In this document: positions 48,425 through 59,143 of the stretch, piece after piece | Layout of the letters: each line of letters opens with the position of its first letter | Position numbering within the stretch: position 1 is the stretch's first letter | Assembly (NCBI GenBank): GCA_037013495.1 | Contig: CM072804.1 | Location: 33,272,501-33,336,500 of the forward strand | From: Hippophae tibetana | Taxonomy: Eukaryota > Streptophyta > Magnoliopsida > Rosales > Elaeagnaceae | Direction of reading: 5' to 3' | Length of the DNA: 64,000 bases | Program-made: the position numbers and the translations under genes | The notes under the pieces: model-generated | Told to the model about the DNA's origin: nothing | What the model saw: the letters and a program-made list of their open reading frames with translations, nothing else | Databases searched by the model: none

Positions 48425-48730
48425 ATATAAATAAATTTGTTCACGCATAGTAAACACACAACATTTCAGATATTATTTCCACATAAAATAAGTCAAACAT
48501 TATTACAAGCAAAATAAAAAACATACCTAAATCAAAAATTTATACAAAATATAAAACAAACTGAATAATAAGCTGCAAAATTCTACTTAATAAAATATAA
48601 ATAAATTTATCCACGCATAGTAACCATCAAACCCACAACATTTCAGATATTATTTCCACATAAAATAAGTCAAACATAATAACAAACAAAATAAAAAACA
48701 TACCTAAATCAAGAATTTATACAGAAAATG
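48425..48730. repeat. 170-bp tandem repeat in CACTA 5' region
   Basis: Two units start at about 48431 and 48601 (ATAAATTTGTTCACGCATAG and ATAAATTTATCCACGCATAG). They share ACAACATTTCAGATATTATT and the following 80 bp. It lies upstream of the transposase start, in the element's 5' region. Confidence 0.8.
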
Positions 48731-48979
48731 GGTATACTTTTTTTTTTAATATTTTGCTAAAAAAAATAGAAGAACTGACAGATAATGTGAGAAGAGGAAT
48801 ATAACTTATAAAACGATGTTACAAATGGTGGTCGGGGGTGGCCGGAAATTTAGAAAGAAGGTGGCGCACGGTGTAGATTTTGGGAGAAAATAGAGAAGAG
48901 TGAGAAGAAAATGGAGTAGAGAGAGAAAGAAAATTCAATTATGCATAAAAAATGACCCGAATGTGGATATATTAGGTGG

Positions 48980-49209
48980 ATAGTGTTGGTTGACCACGTC
49001 AACCGACGCTACACGTTAGACGTAGCGTCGGTTGATGTGGTCAACCGACGCTATCCACGGGATGTAGCGTCGGTTTGCCACGTCAACCGACGCTACACGT
49101 TGGACGTAGCGTCGGTTCTACACCGAACCGACTTTAAATTCATTATAAGTCTGTTTTTTCCAAAAACCGACTTTACATAGCGACTTATATACCCCTTTTT
49201 GTAGTAGTG
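48980..49209. repeat. CACTA right terminal and palindromic subterminal repeats
   Basis: 48990-49125 alternates GTCAACCGACGCTA and TAGCGTCGGTTGA in opposite orientations, about six copies in all. An ACCGACTTTAAATTC block and the TIR follow. The region is GC-rich against its surroundings. The same cluster occurs in the small element at 7905-8115. Confidence 0.85.
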
Positions 49210-49212
49210 AAT

Positions 49213-50540
49213 ACTAAGTTCTTTCCTAAGCTCTTTGTTTTCCTGATTGGTTTCTGTAAGACTCAGATTGAGAGCATTAATATGTTTAAACAATTCCTTT
49301 TTATATTTCTCTAGGATAGAAAAATTTGTTTTGTAAACGGTGATGATATCATTAAGTTTAGTTACTTCCATAAGTAGTGTATCCCTCTCTTCTCTAACAC
49401 CTAGACAATCCATGAGTAGATCCTCAAAACTCGATACATTAAACTTAGAATAAGAAAGAAGAGTTTACCTCCTCATTTTCATCATCCGAGCTAGATTCGA
49501 AGTCATTGTGTTGTGTTTTGGTAGTTGTGGTGAACGCATTATAGTTAGTGTCATCATATTTTCAGTTACTAGCATTATCCTACTCACTTTCTGTGTCACT
49601 GAGTATAGCATTAAAATCTTTTCCAATTTTCTTTATATTGTTTGCACATTCTATAGAAATATGACCGAAGCCTCAACAAGTAAAACATTGAGGAATAGTG
49701 GGCTTAGTTTTCTTGCCATCAAAGCTAGGAGGCTTGATTTCCCTTAACTTTTGATCACTAGAACAACTAGATAGTCCCTTGTTAGATTTATTATTCTATT
49801 GACCCTTCTTTTTCAGGAACTTTTTCAATTTTCATACTAGTGAAACTAGTGACTCGTCATTCATATCCTTATTACTATCAAAGATGTCCATTTTGGAGCT
49901 TTTGAATGCCACATCCTTGATTTTCTTGCGACAATCAACAATAAGCTCATAGGTTTAGATTGACTCGACAAGTTCATCAATGTTTAGTGTGTCCACATTC
50001 TTACATTCCTCTATTGTTGTAACTTTCATCTTGTAGTTTACCGTTAAGGAGTTTAGGAGTTTGTATACTTGTATTGGTTGTAGAATTTTCTCACCAAGGT
50101 TAGAACAAATATTCGTGATATCACAAAAGCGAGCATATAATTGATCAAAAGTTTCAATGTTTCTCATTTTAATGGAATCAAACTCAGATGTTAGAAATTT
50201 TAATTTTGTTTGTTTTACTTGGGAAGTTCCCTCATGAGAAAAAGCAAGCGCATTCCATGCATCTTTAGTATTCTCATAGTCGAAGATACGAAAGAACTCA
50301 TCCATCGACACTACAACAAATATTAAGCTTAGACCTTTTTGGTTTGCCCCACTAAGGGTGTGTTCTTTAGTGGCCCAGTGTCTTCTTGGGTTTATGATTG
50401 TTACACCGTCTTTCGTTACTAAAGGTGGTTCCCAACCATCAAGAATAGCTTCCCCAAAATTTTCATTTTTTTTTTAAAATGCTTACATGCAAGCCTTCCA
50501 ATAAGGATAATTATACCCATCAAAGAGTGGGGGTCTAATA
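49213..50540 (-). pseudogene. gag pseudogene, copy B, 5' half
   Basis: Minus-strand order: a UBN2-type core (50311-49955; IFDYENTKDAWNALAFSHE, ETFDQLYARFCDITN, VTTIEECKNVDTLNIDELVE), then a coiled coil (49413-49215; REERDTLLMEVTKLND) that is cut by the CACTA insertion at 49209/49210. The core frame here is more complete than in copy A, because the TTIEE motif near the end of UBN2 is still in frame. Confidence 0.8.
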
Positions 50541-50612
50541 GATGACCCATCTTCTTTCATTTGATCCATAAATAGGAGTGAGATCAAACTCACTAAGTAT
50601 GTCTAGTGTTGA

Positions 50613-50623
50613 CTCTGATACCA
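50613..50623 (-). other. Primer-binding site of gag-only copy B
   Basis: The minus strand reads TGGTATCAGAG, the initiator tRNA-Met complement, 3 bp inside LTR 4. The copy A equivalent is mutated (TGATATCAAAG). Confidence 0.8.
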
Positions 50624-50625
50624 AT

Positions 50626-51600
50626 TGAAAATTTATAAGATATTAACCTAATTAACCTAGAAAGAGGTCAATATATTATTTTTATTTTTTATTAATTTAT
50701 AACTTAATAACCTAAACAAAGTATTCATGCATGCACTCACGTATAAAAATAAAGTGCAGAAAGAAAGAAATAACACGATATTTTTAGGTAGAAACAACCT
50801 AAGCCACAACTATGACCTAAGAGAAAAACCACCAATCCACCAAACGAACTAACTTTCCACTGTGAAAATCAAATGTTCAAGTAGAAACTCGGTCTTATAC
50901 TACCTACACTAGGATAATGCTCCAATGTACTTTACATACGAGTCTCTACTTTATTTTCACATTTTCTCATATTAGCGTGAACGGTTTCCAAACCAATGTT
51001 CCAATAAATTTTCCGCTAATCAGATACATTAACAAATCAACTGTAAAAGAGGTTTACCCAAAAACAAAAGTGTCAGTGTGTTCTAGAACGGATTTAATAA
51101 TGAATTATCCTAACTAGATGATTCAAAACATGTCACTTAAATCAAATCAACTAGCAAATTCTAAAGCAAAAAGATTAAGAATAAATTCAACAAAAATAAC
51201 TTCTTTGAAATTTAATCAATCAAATCAAATAATTATGATAACATATAAAATTATTTAATTTAAAAATGTAAAATTTTAATTAAGAAGAAGGTATATAAAG
51301 ATAAAAATATCAAATAAATTTACTAACAAAATTAATATGGTATAATATCAATTAAATATTAATTTAACTATTTAATCCCTTGCGTTTTAATTAACGATTC
51401 ACTAATTAAGAAAATATTATAATTTCTAAAATTATTACACTTTTTCAATAAAAATTTCGTGCAACATTTTATATATATATTCATTAAGTCTCTACTGAAT
51501 ATTACTTTTATATATTAATTATATAATACTTGTATGAAGTAGAGTTACATCTCTAATATACATTTTTTATATGCAATTTACGGCGGTTGTTTATGCAGAT
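50626..51600 (-). repeat. LTR 4 of gag-only family, left part
   Basis: Begins TGAAAATTTATAAGATATT and matches LTRs 1-3. It stops at TTATGCAGAT where copia-3 is inserted, and resumes at 56970. Confidence 0.8.
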
Positions 51601-52316
51601 TGTTAGTAGAATCGCAATTTCAATTCGAACTTAATCAAACTCTAAACAACGGAATTAAACTTATTCTCCTTCTTTGTGAGAATCTTTTAGGAAACAAATA
51701 AATAGAGCTCAAAATAAAAACATGTACAAAATCAACACAAGCAATTTACGTGGAAAAACCTTCCCGGTGTGTAGGAAGGAAACAACCACGACACTCCTCT
51801 CCAAAAATTCCACTATCAAGAAAAATTGTACAACAGTTATCTCTAGGTAAAACTAGAGGCAAACAATCAACAACATCATCAAGAATACACTTCTTGGAAA
51901 CTAACAATTATTTCAAGAAAAATGGAGAGATCTAACCCAATTCGTAGTCACTGTTTACTGCTCAGAATTTCTCAAACCGGTAAGCCAAATCCAAATCCCA
52001 CCACATAGATTAAAGAGTCTTGAGTCGTGAACCTACCTACAAAATTTTAGCTTAATCGGAACACAAACAACCTTCGATCGGAGCACTTTATGAAGGCTTG
52101 CTGGAGAAGAAGAAACTCAAAAACTGCTCTCATTTTTTCTACTACAGCTGCTGCTTTGCTGCACACGTTTTTCTCTGCTGATTTTCACACACAAAAAATC
52201 CTAAATGGGTTTATTAATTAAAGCAATGAAATTACATAATTGCTCTTCTTACTCTATGGGCTTTTAAGCCATATGGGCTTTATTTGGGCTTCTCCAAATA
52301 AGAGGAAAACCCAACA
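51601..52316 (-). repeat. copia-3 3' LTR
   Basis: Starts TGTTAGTAGAATCGC and ends ACCCAACA. A purine tract on the minus strand follows inside. Confidence 0.9.
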
Positions 52317-52397
52317 AATCTCCTCTTTTTCCGATTAGATGGAGGGATCCGTCATCCCGACAATTGAACAACAAAATTCAAGTTTTTCTCTTGACAC

Positions 52398-55300
52398 TTA
52401 TTTTGTTAGCATGTCAGATCCATTCTCATCAGTATAAATTTTCTCAAGTTCAAGCAACTTATTGTTAAGAGTATCCCTTATCCAATGATACCTCACAACA
52501 ATATGCTTTGATCTTGAGTGAAATGACGAGTTCTTCGCTAGGTGAATAGAACTCTGATTATCGCATAATAACACATATTTCTGCTGCTTGAAACCAAGTT
52601 CTCTTAAGAATTTTATCATCCACAACAACTCCTTACAGGCTTCCGTTGCTATAATAAACTCCGCCTCTGTTGTAGAAAGTGCAACACACTTTTGCAATAT
52701 TGACTGCCAAGAAACTGCTCCACCAGAGAAAGTAATTAGATAACCTAAAGTAGACTTACGAGAATCTTCATCTCTTGCCAAATCTGAATCAGTGTATCCA
52801 ACTAACACTGGTTTTCCACTTCCAAAGCTAAGTGTTAACTTGGAAGTACCTCGAAGATATCTCATAATCCAATTTACTGCATCCCAATGTGCTCTTCCTA
52901 GATTCGAAAGAAAACAACTAACAACTCCAACTGCATGAGCTATGTCTGGCCTCGTACACACCATTTCATACATTAAGCTTCCTACTGTTGAGGCATATGG
53001 AACCTTTTCCATACCTTCATTCTCTTTATCTGTTGAAGGGCCTTGACTCGATCTCAACTTAAAGTGATTAGATAAAGGAGAAGAAACCACTTTAGCTTTA
53101 TCCATATGAAACCTTTCAAGTACCTTGTTGATGTATTGTTCCTGTGACATGTACAACTTCTTTCTTTTCTTGTCTCGAAAAATTCGAATACCAAGAATTT
53201 GTTTTGCTGGTCCCAAGTTCTTCATGGCAAAAGACTTACTCAACTACTTCTTCAAATTATCAATCCTTGAAGAATTTCTACCAACAATCAACATGTCATC
53301 AACATAGAGCAATAAAATGATAAAATCATCATCACAGAAGTTTTGCACAAAAACACAATGATCAGAAGTAATCTTCTTGTAACCATGCTCCCACATAACT
53401 GACTCAAACTTCTTATACCATTGTCTAGGTGCTTGCTTCAACCCGTAGAGGCTTTTCTTTAACTGACATACATAATCCTCTTTTCCTTTAACCTTAAAAC
53501 CCTTTGGCTCCTCCATATAAATCTCTTCCTCCAACTCACCATGAAGAAAGGCAGTTTTCACATCCATTTTCTTAATTTCTAAATCCAAGCTTACTGCTAG
53601 ACCTAGAACAACACATATGGAAGACATCTTCACAACAGGAGAGAAAATATCATCAAAATCAATACCTTTTCTCTGACTGAATCCCTTGATGACCAATCTA
53701 GCTTTGTATCGTGGTTGTGAATTGTGTTCTTCTTGCTTCACCCTGTAGACCCATTTGTTCTTCAAAGTTGTCTTACCCTTAGGCAACTTTACCAGCTCAA
53801 ACCATAGCACCAACCCAGTGTGCTCTGTTTCCATCTTCCATCATTTCTGCATAACATTGAGGTTCTCCATCATATGTCAATAACACATACTCATCTGTAT
53901 CATACGGTGTGAAAGGACGTCGGTCTCTGGTAGACCTCCTGGTTGGAATTTCTGGTTCTGGCAACTGGTCAGTAGTCTGGTGATATGTTCCAGCTTGCAT
54001 ATCTACATCATCTAAACCATGTTGGTCATCTTGAACATTTTGTTCCATCTGTACTGATAAAGGAACCGGATCTAGGTCAATCAAATCATCGCTATAGTGA
54101 TGGACTCATTTTTCTATCTACTCAACATCTTGTATAGTTTGATCTTCTATAAACACAACATCACGACTCCTTACTAGTTTCTTCTCAACTAGATCATAAA
54201 ATTTGTAGCCAAATTCATCCAGACCATAACCAACAAAGATACATTTTCGTGTCTTCACATCGAGCTTAGATCTCTCATCTTTTGGTATATGCACAAATGC
54301 CTTGCAACCAAAAATGCGAAAATGATCATAAGAAACATCTTTGTCAGTCCAAACTTTGTTTGGTACATCAAACTGAAGAGGAATACATGGTGTGAGAAAG
54401 ATCTTGGCAATTGAGCCTACAAAAGAAGACATCTTACTCTTTCAACCAATGTCCTATTCATTCTTTCAACCAACCCATTTAAATGAGGAGTCTTGGGAGG
54501 TGTCTTTTGATGTCGAATGCCATGATGCCTACAATACTCATCAAAAGGACCTGAATACTCTCCTCCATTATCTGTTCTGATGCACCGCGATTTCTTCCCA
54601 GATTGTCTCTCCACTAAGGCTTGAAACTGTTTAAACACATCTAATACTTGATCTTTGCTCTTCAAAGTGTACACCCATAACTTTCTTGAACAATCATCTA
54701 TGAAGGTCACAAAATAACTAGCACCGCCCAAAGGTTTTGTCTTCATAGGACCACATACATCTGAATGTACCAAATCAAGTATGTATTGTTTTCTTGAAGG
54801 AGGAGAACTCTTGAAAGAAACTCTATTTTGCTTCCCTACCAAACAATGAGTACATCTTCTTAAACAAACATCATTCATTCCAAAAAAGAAGATTCTTTTT
54901 AATCAATACTACCAAGCCTTTCTCACTCATGTGAGCAAGTTTCTTATGCCACAATTCTGATGTGAGCTCATCTGTCACAACATTAATAATGCCTTTAAAG
55001 AGTCTCGCCTGCAGTATATACAAACTAGAATGCTTGTTCCCACGAGCAACAACCATAGCACCTTTAGTAAGTTTTCATTGACCATTACTAAAGGTATTGC
55101 AATATCCTTCATCATTACGTTTACCTAGAGAGATCAAGTTCAAAACAATTTCAGGAATATGTTTTACCCCTCTAAGAAGTAGCCTCGTGCCATTATTCAT
55201 CTCCAAACACACATCTCCAATACCAATGACTTTACCCAAGCCATCATTACCCAACTTCACTGTCCCAAAGTCACCTGTTGTATAGGATGTAAAGAAGTCC

Positions 55301-55422
55301 TTTCGAGATGTAGCATGAATGGAGGCTCCACTATCAATAACCCAACTGATCTCGTGACATGCAACATTAACAACATCTTCATTATAAACAACGATAAAGT
55401 CTTCTGAACTAGCGGTGGCAAC
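52398..55422 (-). pseudogene. copia-3 pol: protease, integrase, RT, RNase H
   Basis: Minus-strand order: protease (WVIDSGASIHAT, about 55350); pre-integrase (LWHKKLAHMSEKGL, near 54980, and CTHCLVGKQNRVSF); integrase with all three acidic motifs (HSDVCGPM, RTDNGGEYSG, GLVERMNRT; 54878-54417) and a C-terminal part (FRIFGCKAFVHIPKDERSK; 54432-54118); reverse transcriptase (53834-53244) with KMDVKTAFLHGELEEEIYM, YGLKQAPRQWY and YVDDMLIVG; and RNase H (53243-52398) with STTEAEF, LLCDNQSSIHLAKN and RSKHI. Breaks include a stop before the pre-integrase, a stop between RT and RNase H, and a frame shift with a short deletion before the RT domain (about 53800-53834). Confidence 0.9.
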
Positions 55423-56219
55423 TCAATCATTTTCCTTGCCAACATAACCTTCTTGTTCTTTGTCTTTCTTCTTGTTATCCCGCTTCAAATGTCTACAATA
55501 TTTCTTGATGTTCCCTTTCATGCCACAGTGATGACACTCAACATTAGAAAACCTGTTGGACTTGCTTCTTCCTTTTTCTTTGCTCTTGAAACCTCTGCTT
55601 TTACTCCTCCCTCTTCTTTCTGTAACCAAAATATATGAATGCTGAGAAGACCCATGTGATTTTCTTCTTATTTCTTCATTCAAAACACTACTTTTAGCCA
55701 GATCCATGTTGATTACACCATTTGGAGCTGAGTTACTTAATGACATTCTAAATGTTTCCCAAGAGTCCGGTAACGTACCCAATAAACATAACCCCTGAAT
55801 CTCATCATCAAACTTGATACCCATTCCAGCTAACTGATTGATTATTCCTTGGAATGTATTCAAGTGATCTGTCAACGGAGTTCCATCTTGGTACCTTAAA
55901 GCCATCAACTGCTTTATACGAAACATTTTATTATTTTCTGTTTTCGAGCATACAACTCTTCAAGTTAATTCGATAGTGACTATGCATGTATTTCTCCACT
56001 AATATGATTCAAAACATTATCATCTACCCACTGCCTTATATACCCACAGACTTGTCGATGTAACAAAGTTCATTCTTCTTCAGACAACTTTTCTGGTTTC
56101 TTAGAGGCAAACACCGGTAAATGAAATTGTTTGACATAAAGGAGATCTTCTATTTTTCCTTTCCAAGTGTGATAATTAGAACCATTCAAAGTAATCATTC
56201 TACTCAAATTTGCTTCCAT
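55423..56219 (-). pseudogene. copia-3 gag
   Basis: ATG at 56217-56219 (minus) opens [20 protein letters not shown], the usual Tnt1-type gag start. In-frame stops follow within about 100 codons. The frame resumes at 55926 with RIKQLMALRYQDGTPLTDHL and ends with a basic stretch and a CCHC knuckle CHHCGMKGNIKKYC. The knuckle spacing is intact. Confidence 0.88.
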
Positions 56220-56254
56220 TATTCAACACAAGAAATTCAACAATAATAACCACA

Positions 56255-56266
56255 GCTCTGATACCA
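56255..56266 (-). other. copia-3 primer-binding site
   Basis: The minus strand reads TGGTATCAGAGC, an exact match to the usual initiator tRNA-Met complement. Confidence 0.9.
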
Positions 56267-56269
56267 CTT

Positions 56270-56969
56270 TGTTAGGAGAATCACAATTTCAATTCGAACT
56301 TAATAAAGCTCTAAACAGTGGAATTAAACCTATTCTCCTTCTTTGTGTGAATCTTTTAGGAAACAAATAAATAGAGCTCAAAATAAAAACATGTAAAAAA
56401 TCAACACAAGCAATTTACGTGGAAAAATCTTCCCTGTGTAGGAAGGAAACAACCATGACACTCCTCTCCAAAACTTCCACTATCAAGAAACAATTGTACA
56501 ACAGTTCTCTCTAGGTAAAACTAGAGGCAAAAAATTAACAATATCATCAAGAATACACTTCTTTGAAACTAACAATTATTTCAAGAAAAATGGAGAGATC
56601 TAACCCAATTCGTAGTCACTATTCACTGCTCAGAATTTCTTAAAACGGTGAGCCAAATTCAAATCCCACCGCACAGATTAAAGAGTCTTGAGTCGTGAAC
56701 CTGCCTGCAAATATTCAGCTTAATCGGACCACAAACGACATTCGATCGAAACACTTGATGAAGGTTTACTGGAGAAGAAAACTGAAAAACTGCTCTCAAA
56801 TTTTCAGGTGCAACTACTGTTTTGTTGCACACGTTTTTCTCACACAACAAACCCTAAATGAGTTTATTAATTAAAATAATAAAATGACATAATTTCCCTT
56901 CTTACTCCATGGGTTTTTAAGTCATATGGGCTTCACTTGGGCTCCTTCAAATAAGAAGAAAACACAACA
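56270..56969 (-). repeat. copia-3 5' LTR
   Basis: Starts TGTTAGGAGAATCAC and ends AACACAACA. It is 16 bp shorter than its partner owing to small indels. Confidence 0.9.
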
Positions 56970-56974
56970 CAGAT

Positions 56975-57270
56975 CTCGGAAGATTTCGGCACATTAGGAT
57001 TGAAAATATTTTTAGCTTAATATTAAAATACTTAATATTATAAAAAATTATTTTTTAAAACAAATTTTAAAAACATTAAAATACAATTGAAAATATTTAA
57101 TTAATAATTTCACAAATTGATTTAAATTTAAATAAATATTTTATAATTAAAAATAATTTTAAATTTATGAATATGTATTATTAAATACAAAAATAAAATT
57201 TTATGTATTATAGTTATAAAAGATAGACTTAAAATACGATTATTTAAAACTCGAATATTTGTTATATTTA
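56975..57270 (-). repeat. LTR 4 of gag-only family, right part
   Basis: It resumes the LTR after copia-3 (CGGAAGATTTCGGCACATTAGG matches LTR 3 near 38480). It can be followed to about 57270 (AAACTCGAATATTTGTT), short of the expected LTR end. Confidence 0.75.
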
Positions 57271-57364
57271 AATTGAAAGGAATTTGGTTTTTCAAAGCTC
57301 GCAATCATAGGAGGAGAAAATTGAAGAAGCATTATTTGAAGAGTGTCCTCGGTAGAATCTCCAT
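57271..57364. other. Junction between LTR 4 and flanking DNA
   Basis: LTR similarity stops here. Nothing else recognised. Confidence 0.4.
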
Positions 57365-57480
57365 TTAAACATCAGGCGAACCAAGCACCTTCATAGCTTG
57401 ATAGTTCCGATGAGGCCGACTGAGATCCCATTGAATTGACTGGTTATGAAATTCCCTTTTCTGTATTGCCTTGCTTGCCA
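57365..57480 (-). other. Short coding-like fragment, unassigned
   Basis: The minus strand reads a compact, protein-like segment (NQSIQWDLSRPHRNY, AMKVLGSPDV) at higher GC than its surroundings, ending in a stop. It could be part of an exon of a host gene broken by the nested retroelements. I do not recognise the family and see no splice-supported neighbour. Confidence 0.25.
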
Positions 57481-57713
57481 ACAACCTAATGATGATTATG
57501 CATAAAGTGGTTCGCTTATAGCATAATAAAAGGGATGAGCAAAATTTTAGAACTAAGAGCCATTCTTTAATTAGAACCTTTATGATCATACGAGGAAGAA
57601 GGGGGAGAATGAGTATATTGACATTTGGTGAAATGGTTTATATTGATTCTTTATTTTTACAAAAATAAATAAAAAAATAGAAATAAAATTAACACTAATA
57701 CAAACAATAAAAT

Positions 57714-57826
57714 TATCACAGTTTGACCAATATAATACAAACAAGAGGTGATATATATAAGAATTTTTGAGAAACTAAGGGAACTTGCGTATACATGAGA
57801 ATAATTTAATTGGTCAAACTGTGATA
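57714..57826. repeat. Exact 18-bp inverted repeat with 77-nt spacer
   Basis: TATCACAGTTTGACCAAT (57714-57731) is perfectly complementary to ATTGGTCAAACTGTGATA (57809-57826). It could be the termini of a tiny MITE or a hairpin. No target duplication is evident. Confidence 0.7.
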
Positions 57827-58061
57827 GAAATATTTTCCACCAATAAATGAGGTGGGTTCGGTACTCTAAATATACTATATTTAATCATTGTTATTGTTTA
57901 TATATTATTAAAATGTTTAGTTTTAAAATCTCAATTTAAATATTAGTACCACTTTTGACTATTTTAAATAATATTTGTTCCTTTTGTAATCCAAGTTGAC
58001 TATGTATATCCAACATGTCAATTGGTAGGAATTAAAAAAAAATGAAAAAAATAAACAGTTA

Positions 58062-58100
<39 letters not shown>

Positions 58101-59057
58101 TTAATGACAAAGTGATATCAATAATAATTTACGTACTAAAATGAAACAATTTCATAACATTAGATATAATGAAAATCAATACATTAACTCTAAACCTAAT
58201 ATAAGAATAACAAGAATAATTCAAATTTATTTATCATTTTACTATTATTACTTATCGTTAAAAAATTTAATAAAATGACATAAAAAATTTAAAATTAAAA
58301 TTACTTATTCATTATAATTTTAGAGTGTTAATATATTATCACAATTTAAAATATTTACTATAATTTTCATTAATGACAATTTTATTAATCAATAATAATA
58401 TTAAATTATAATTAATTATAAAGCTAAAAAATTCAGTTTGTATACTTACATTGTACTTATTATAATTAGGTATTACTTCATTTATTAAAACTTTAATTTT
58501 TTACAAAATCAACAATTATACCATTCATTTTCGAAAATGGTGAGAAATTTTTTTTTCTATTTTCTATTGTTTTTTTCTTAAATTTCCACAAATGCCTTGT
58601 CAAAATTTTCATGTAAGACAAATGTGGCAAGTTTGACCAAAAATAATAAAACACTACTCAAAATGACTAAAAAGAGTGACAATACTAGAAGGAATGTATA
58701 CCAAGAGACAATAGAAATATAGATCTTTTTTTTTCGATTTTTCTTTTTAGATAGGGAGTTTATTCATGAGACAAAAATTACCAATGCATTAGTTAGGATA
58801 TCTCCAGGATAGCAATCTCAATATTTGTGTTATGAAAATATTACGAAGTGATAAGAGCAAAATTTTAACAGAATTTTCAATGAATTGCAATCTCAGAATA
58901 CATCAGGTAACTTATGAATCAATTTGAAGAACCTGACCAGTTGTGTCCCATGAAACTTCATTGTCTACAATATGCCGTGTATATGAAACAATTATGCACA
59001 CCATTTGATAGTTTTTGCTCCTAAGAACATGATACTGTGTATTCATCTGTAAATATG
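57827..59057. other. AT-rich spacer downstream of synaptotagmin
   Basis: (TAA)n lies at 58061-58101. No gene seen. This is the 3' flank of the synaptotagmin gene. Confidence 0.55.
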
Positions 59058-59063
59058 TTTATT
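59058..59063 (-). terminator. Putative poly(A) signal of synaptotagmin gene
   Basis: AATAAA on the minus strand about 80 bp after the stop codon, in a T-rich 3' UTR context. Confidence 0.45.
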
Positions 59064-59143
59064 TGTACCCCCTTTGTACAAATCTATGCGAGGGATAGAG
59101 CATACTCAATTTGAAAATATAATCATCATGAATCCTGGGACAG

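Larger units (their letters stand above)
41151..49209 (-). mobile_element. CACTA (En/Spm) transposon, 8059 bp, with ULP1-protease gene
   Basis: Ends are CACTACTAC (41151) and, on the complement, CACTACTACAAAAAG (49209). They are flanked by an exact AAT duplication (41148-41150 and 49210-49212). The empty site is preserved in copy A near 34155 (TTTACCAATACTAAG). Two minus-strand genes are recognisable: a TNP2-type transposase (48140-45260) and, downstream, a TnpA-like/DUF8039/ULP1 gene (45110-42200). Subterminal regions carry AAAGTCGGTT motifs and a palindromic CAACCGACGCTA cluster. Both genes are broken, so this copy is probably no longer autonomous. Confidence 0.93.
51601..56969 (-). mobile_element. 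Tnt1/Tork-like copia element, nearly complete (copia-3)
   Basis: 5369 bp with LTRs 51601-52316 (716 bp) and 56270-56969 (700 bp) that differ at only a few percent of positions by eye. An exact CAGAT target duplication flanks it (51596-51600, 56970-56974). A canonical PBS (TGGTATCAGAGC, minus strand, 56255-56266) and a purine tract (minus strand GGAAAAAGAGGAGATT, about 52317-52335) are in place. Gag, protease, integrase, RT and RNase H are all present in copia order on the minus strand, with scattered stops and frameshifts. It is the youngest large insertion visible in the window. Confidence 0.93.
37561..57270 (-). mobile_element. Gag-only LTR element, copy B, with two nested insertions
   Basis: LTR 3 (37561-38933) and LTR 4 (50626-51600 plus 56975-57270) bracket an interior that matches copy A once the 8.06-kb CACTA insertion (41151-49209) is removed. 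LTR 4 is split by the copia-3 element (51601-56969) and loses its last 90 or so bases at the right. A PBS complementary to initiator tRNA-Met (GGTATCAGAG, minus strand, 50613-50623) adjoins LTR 4. Confidence 0.8.

Noticed and set aside
48983..49180. Plus-strand frame with three repeats of VNRRYxxDVASV
   Set aside because: It is the translation of the palindromic CACTA subterminal DNA repeats, not a protein-coding repeat gene.
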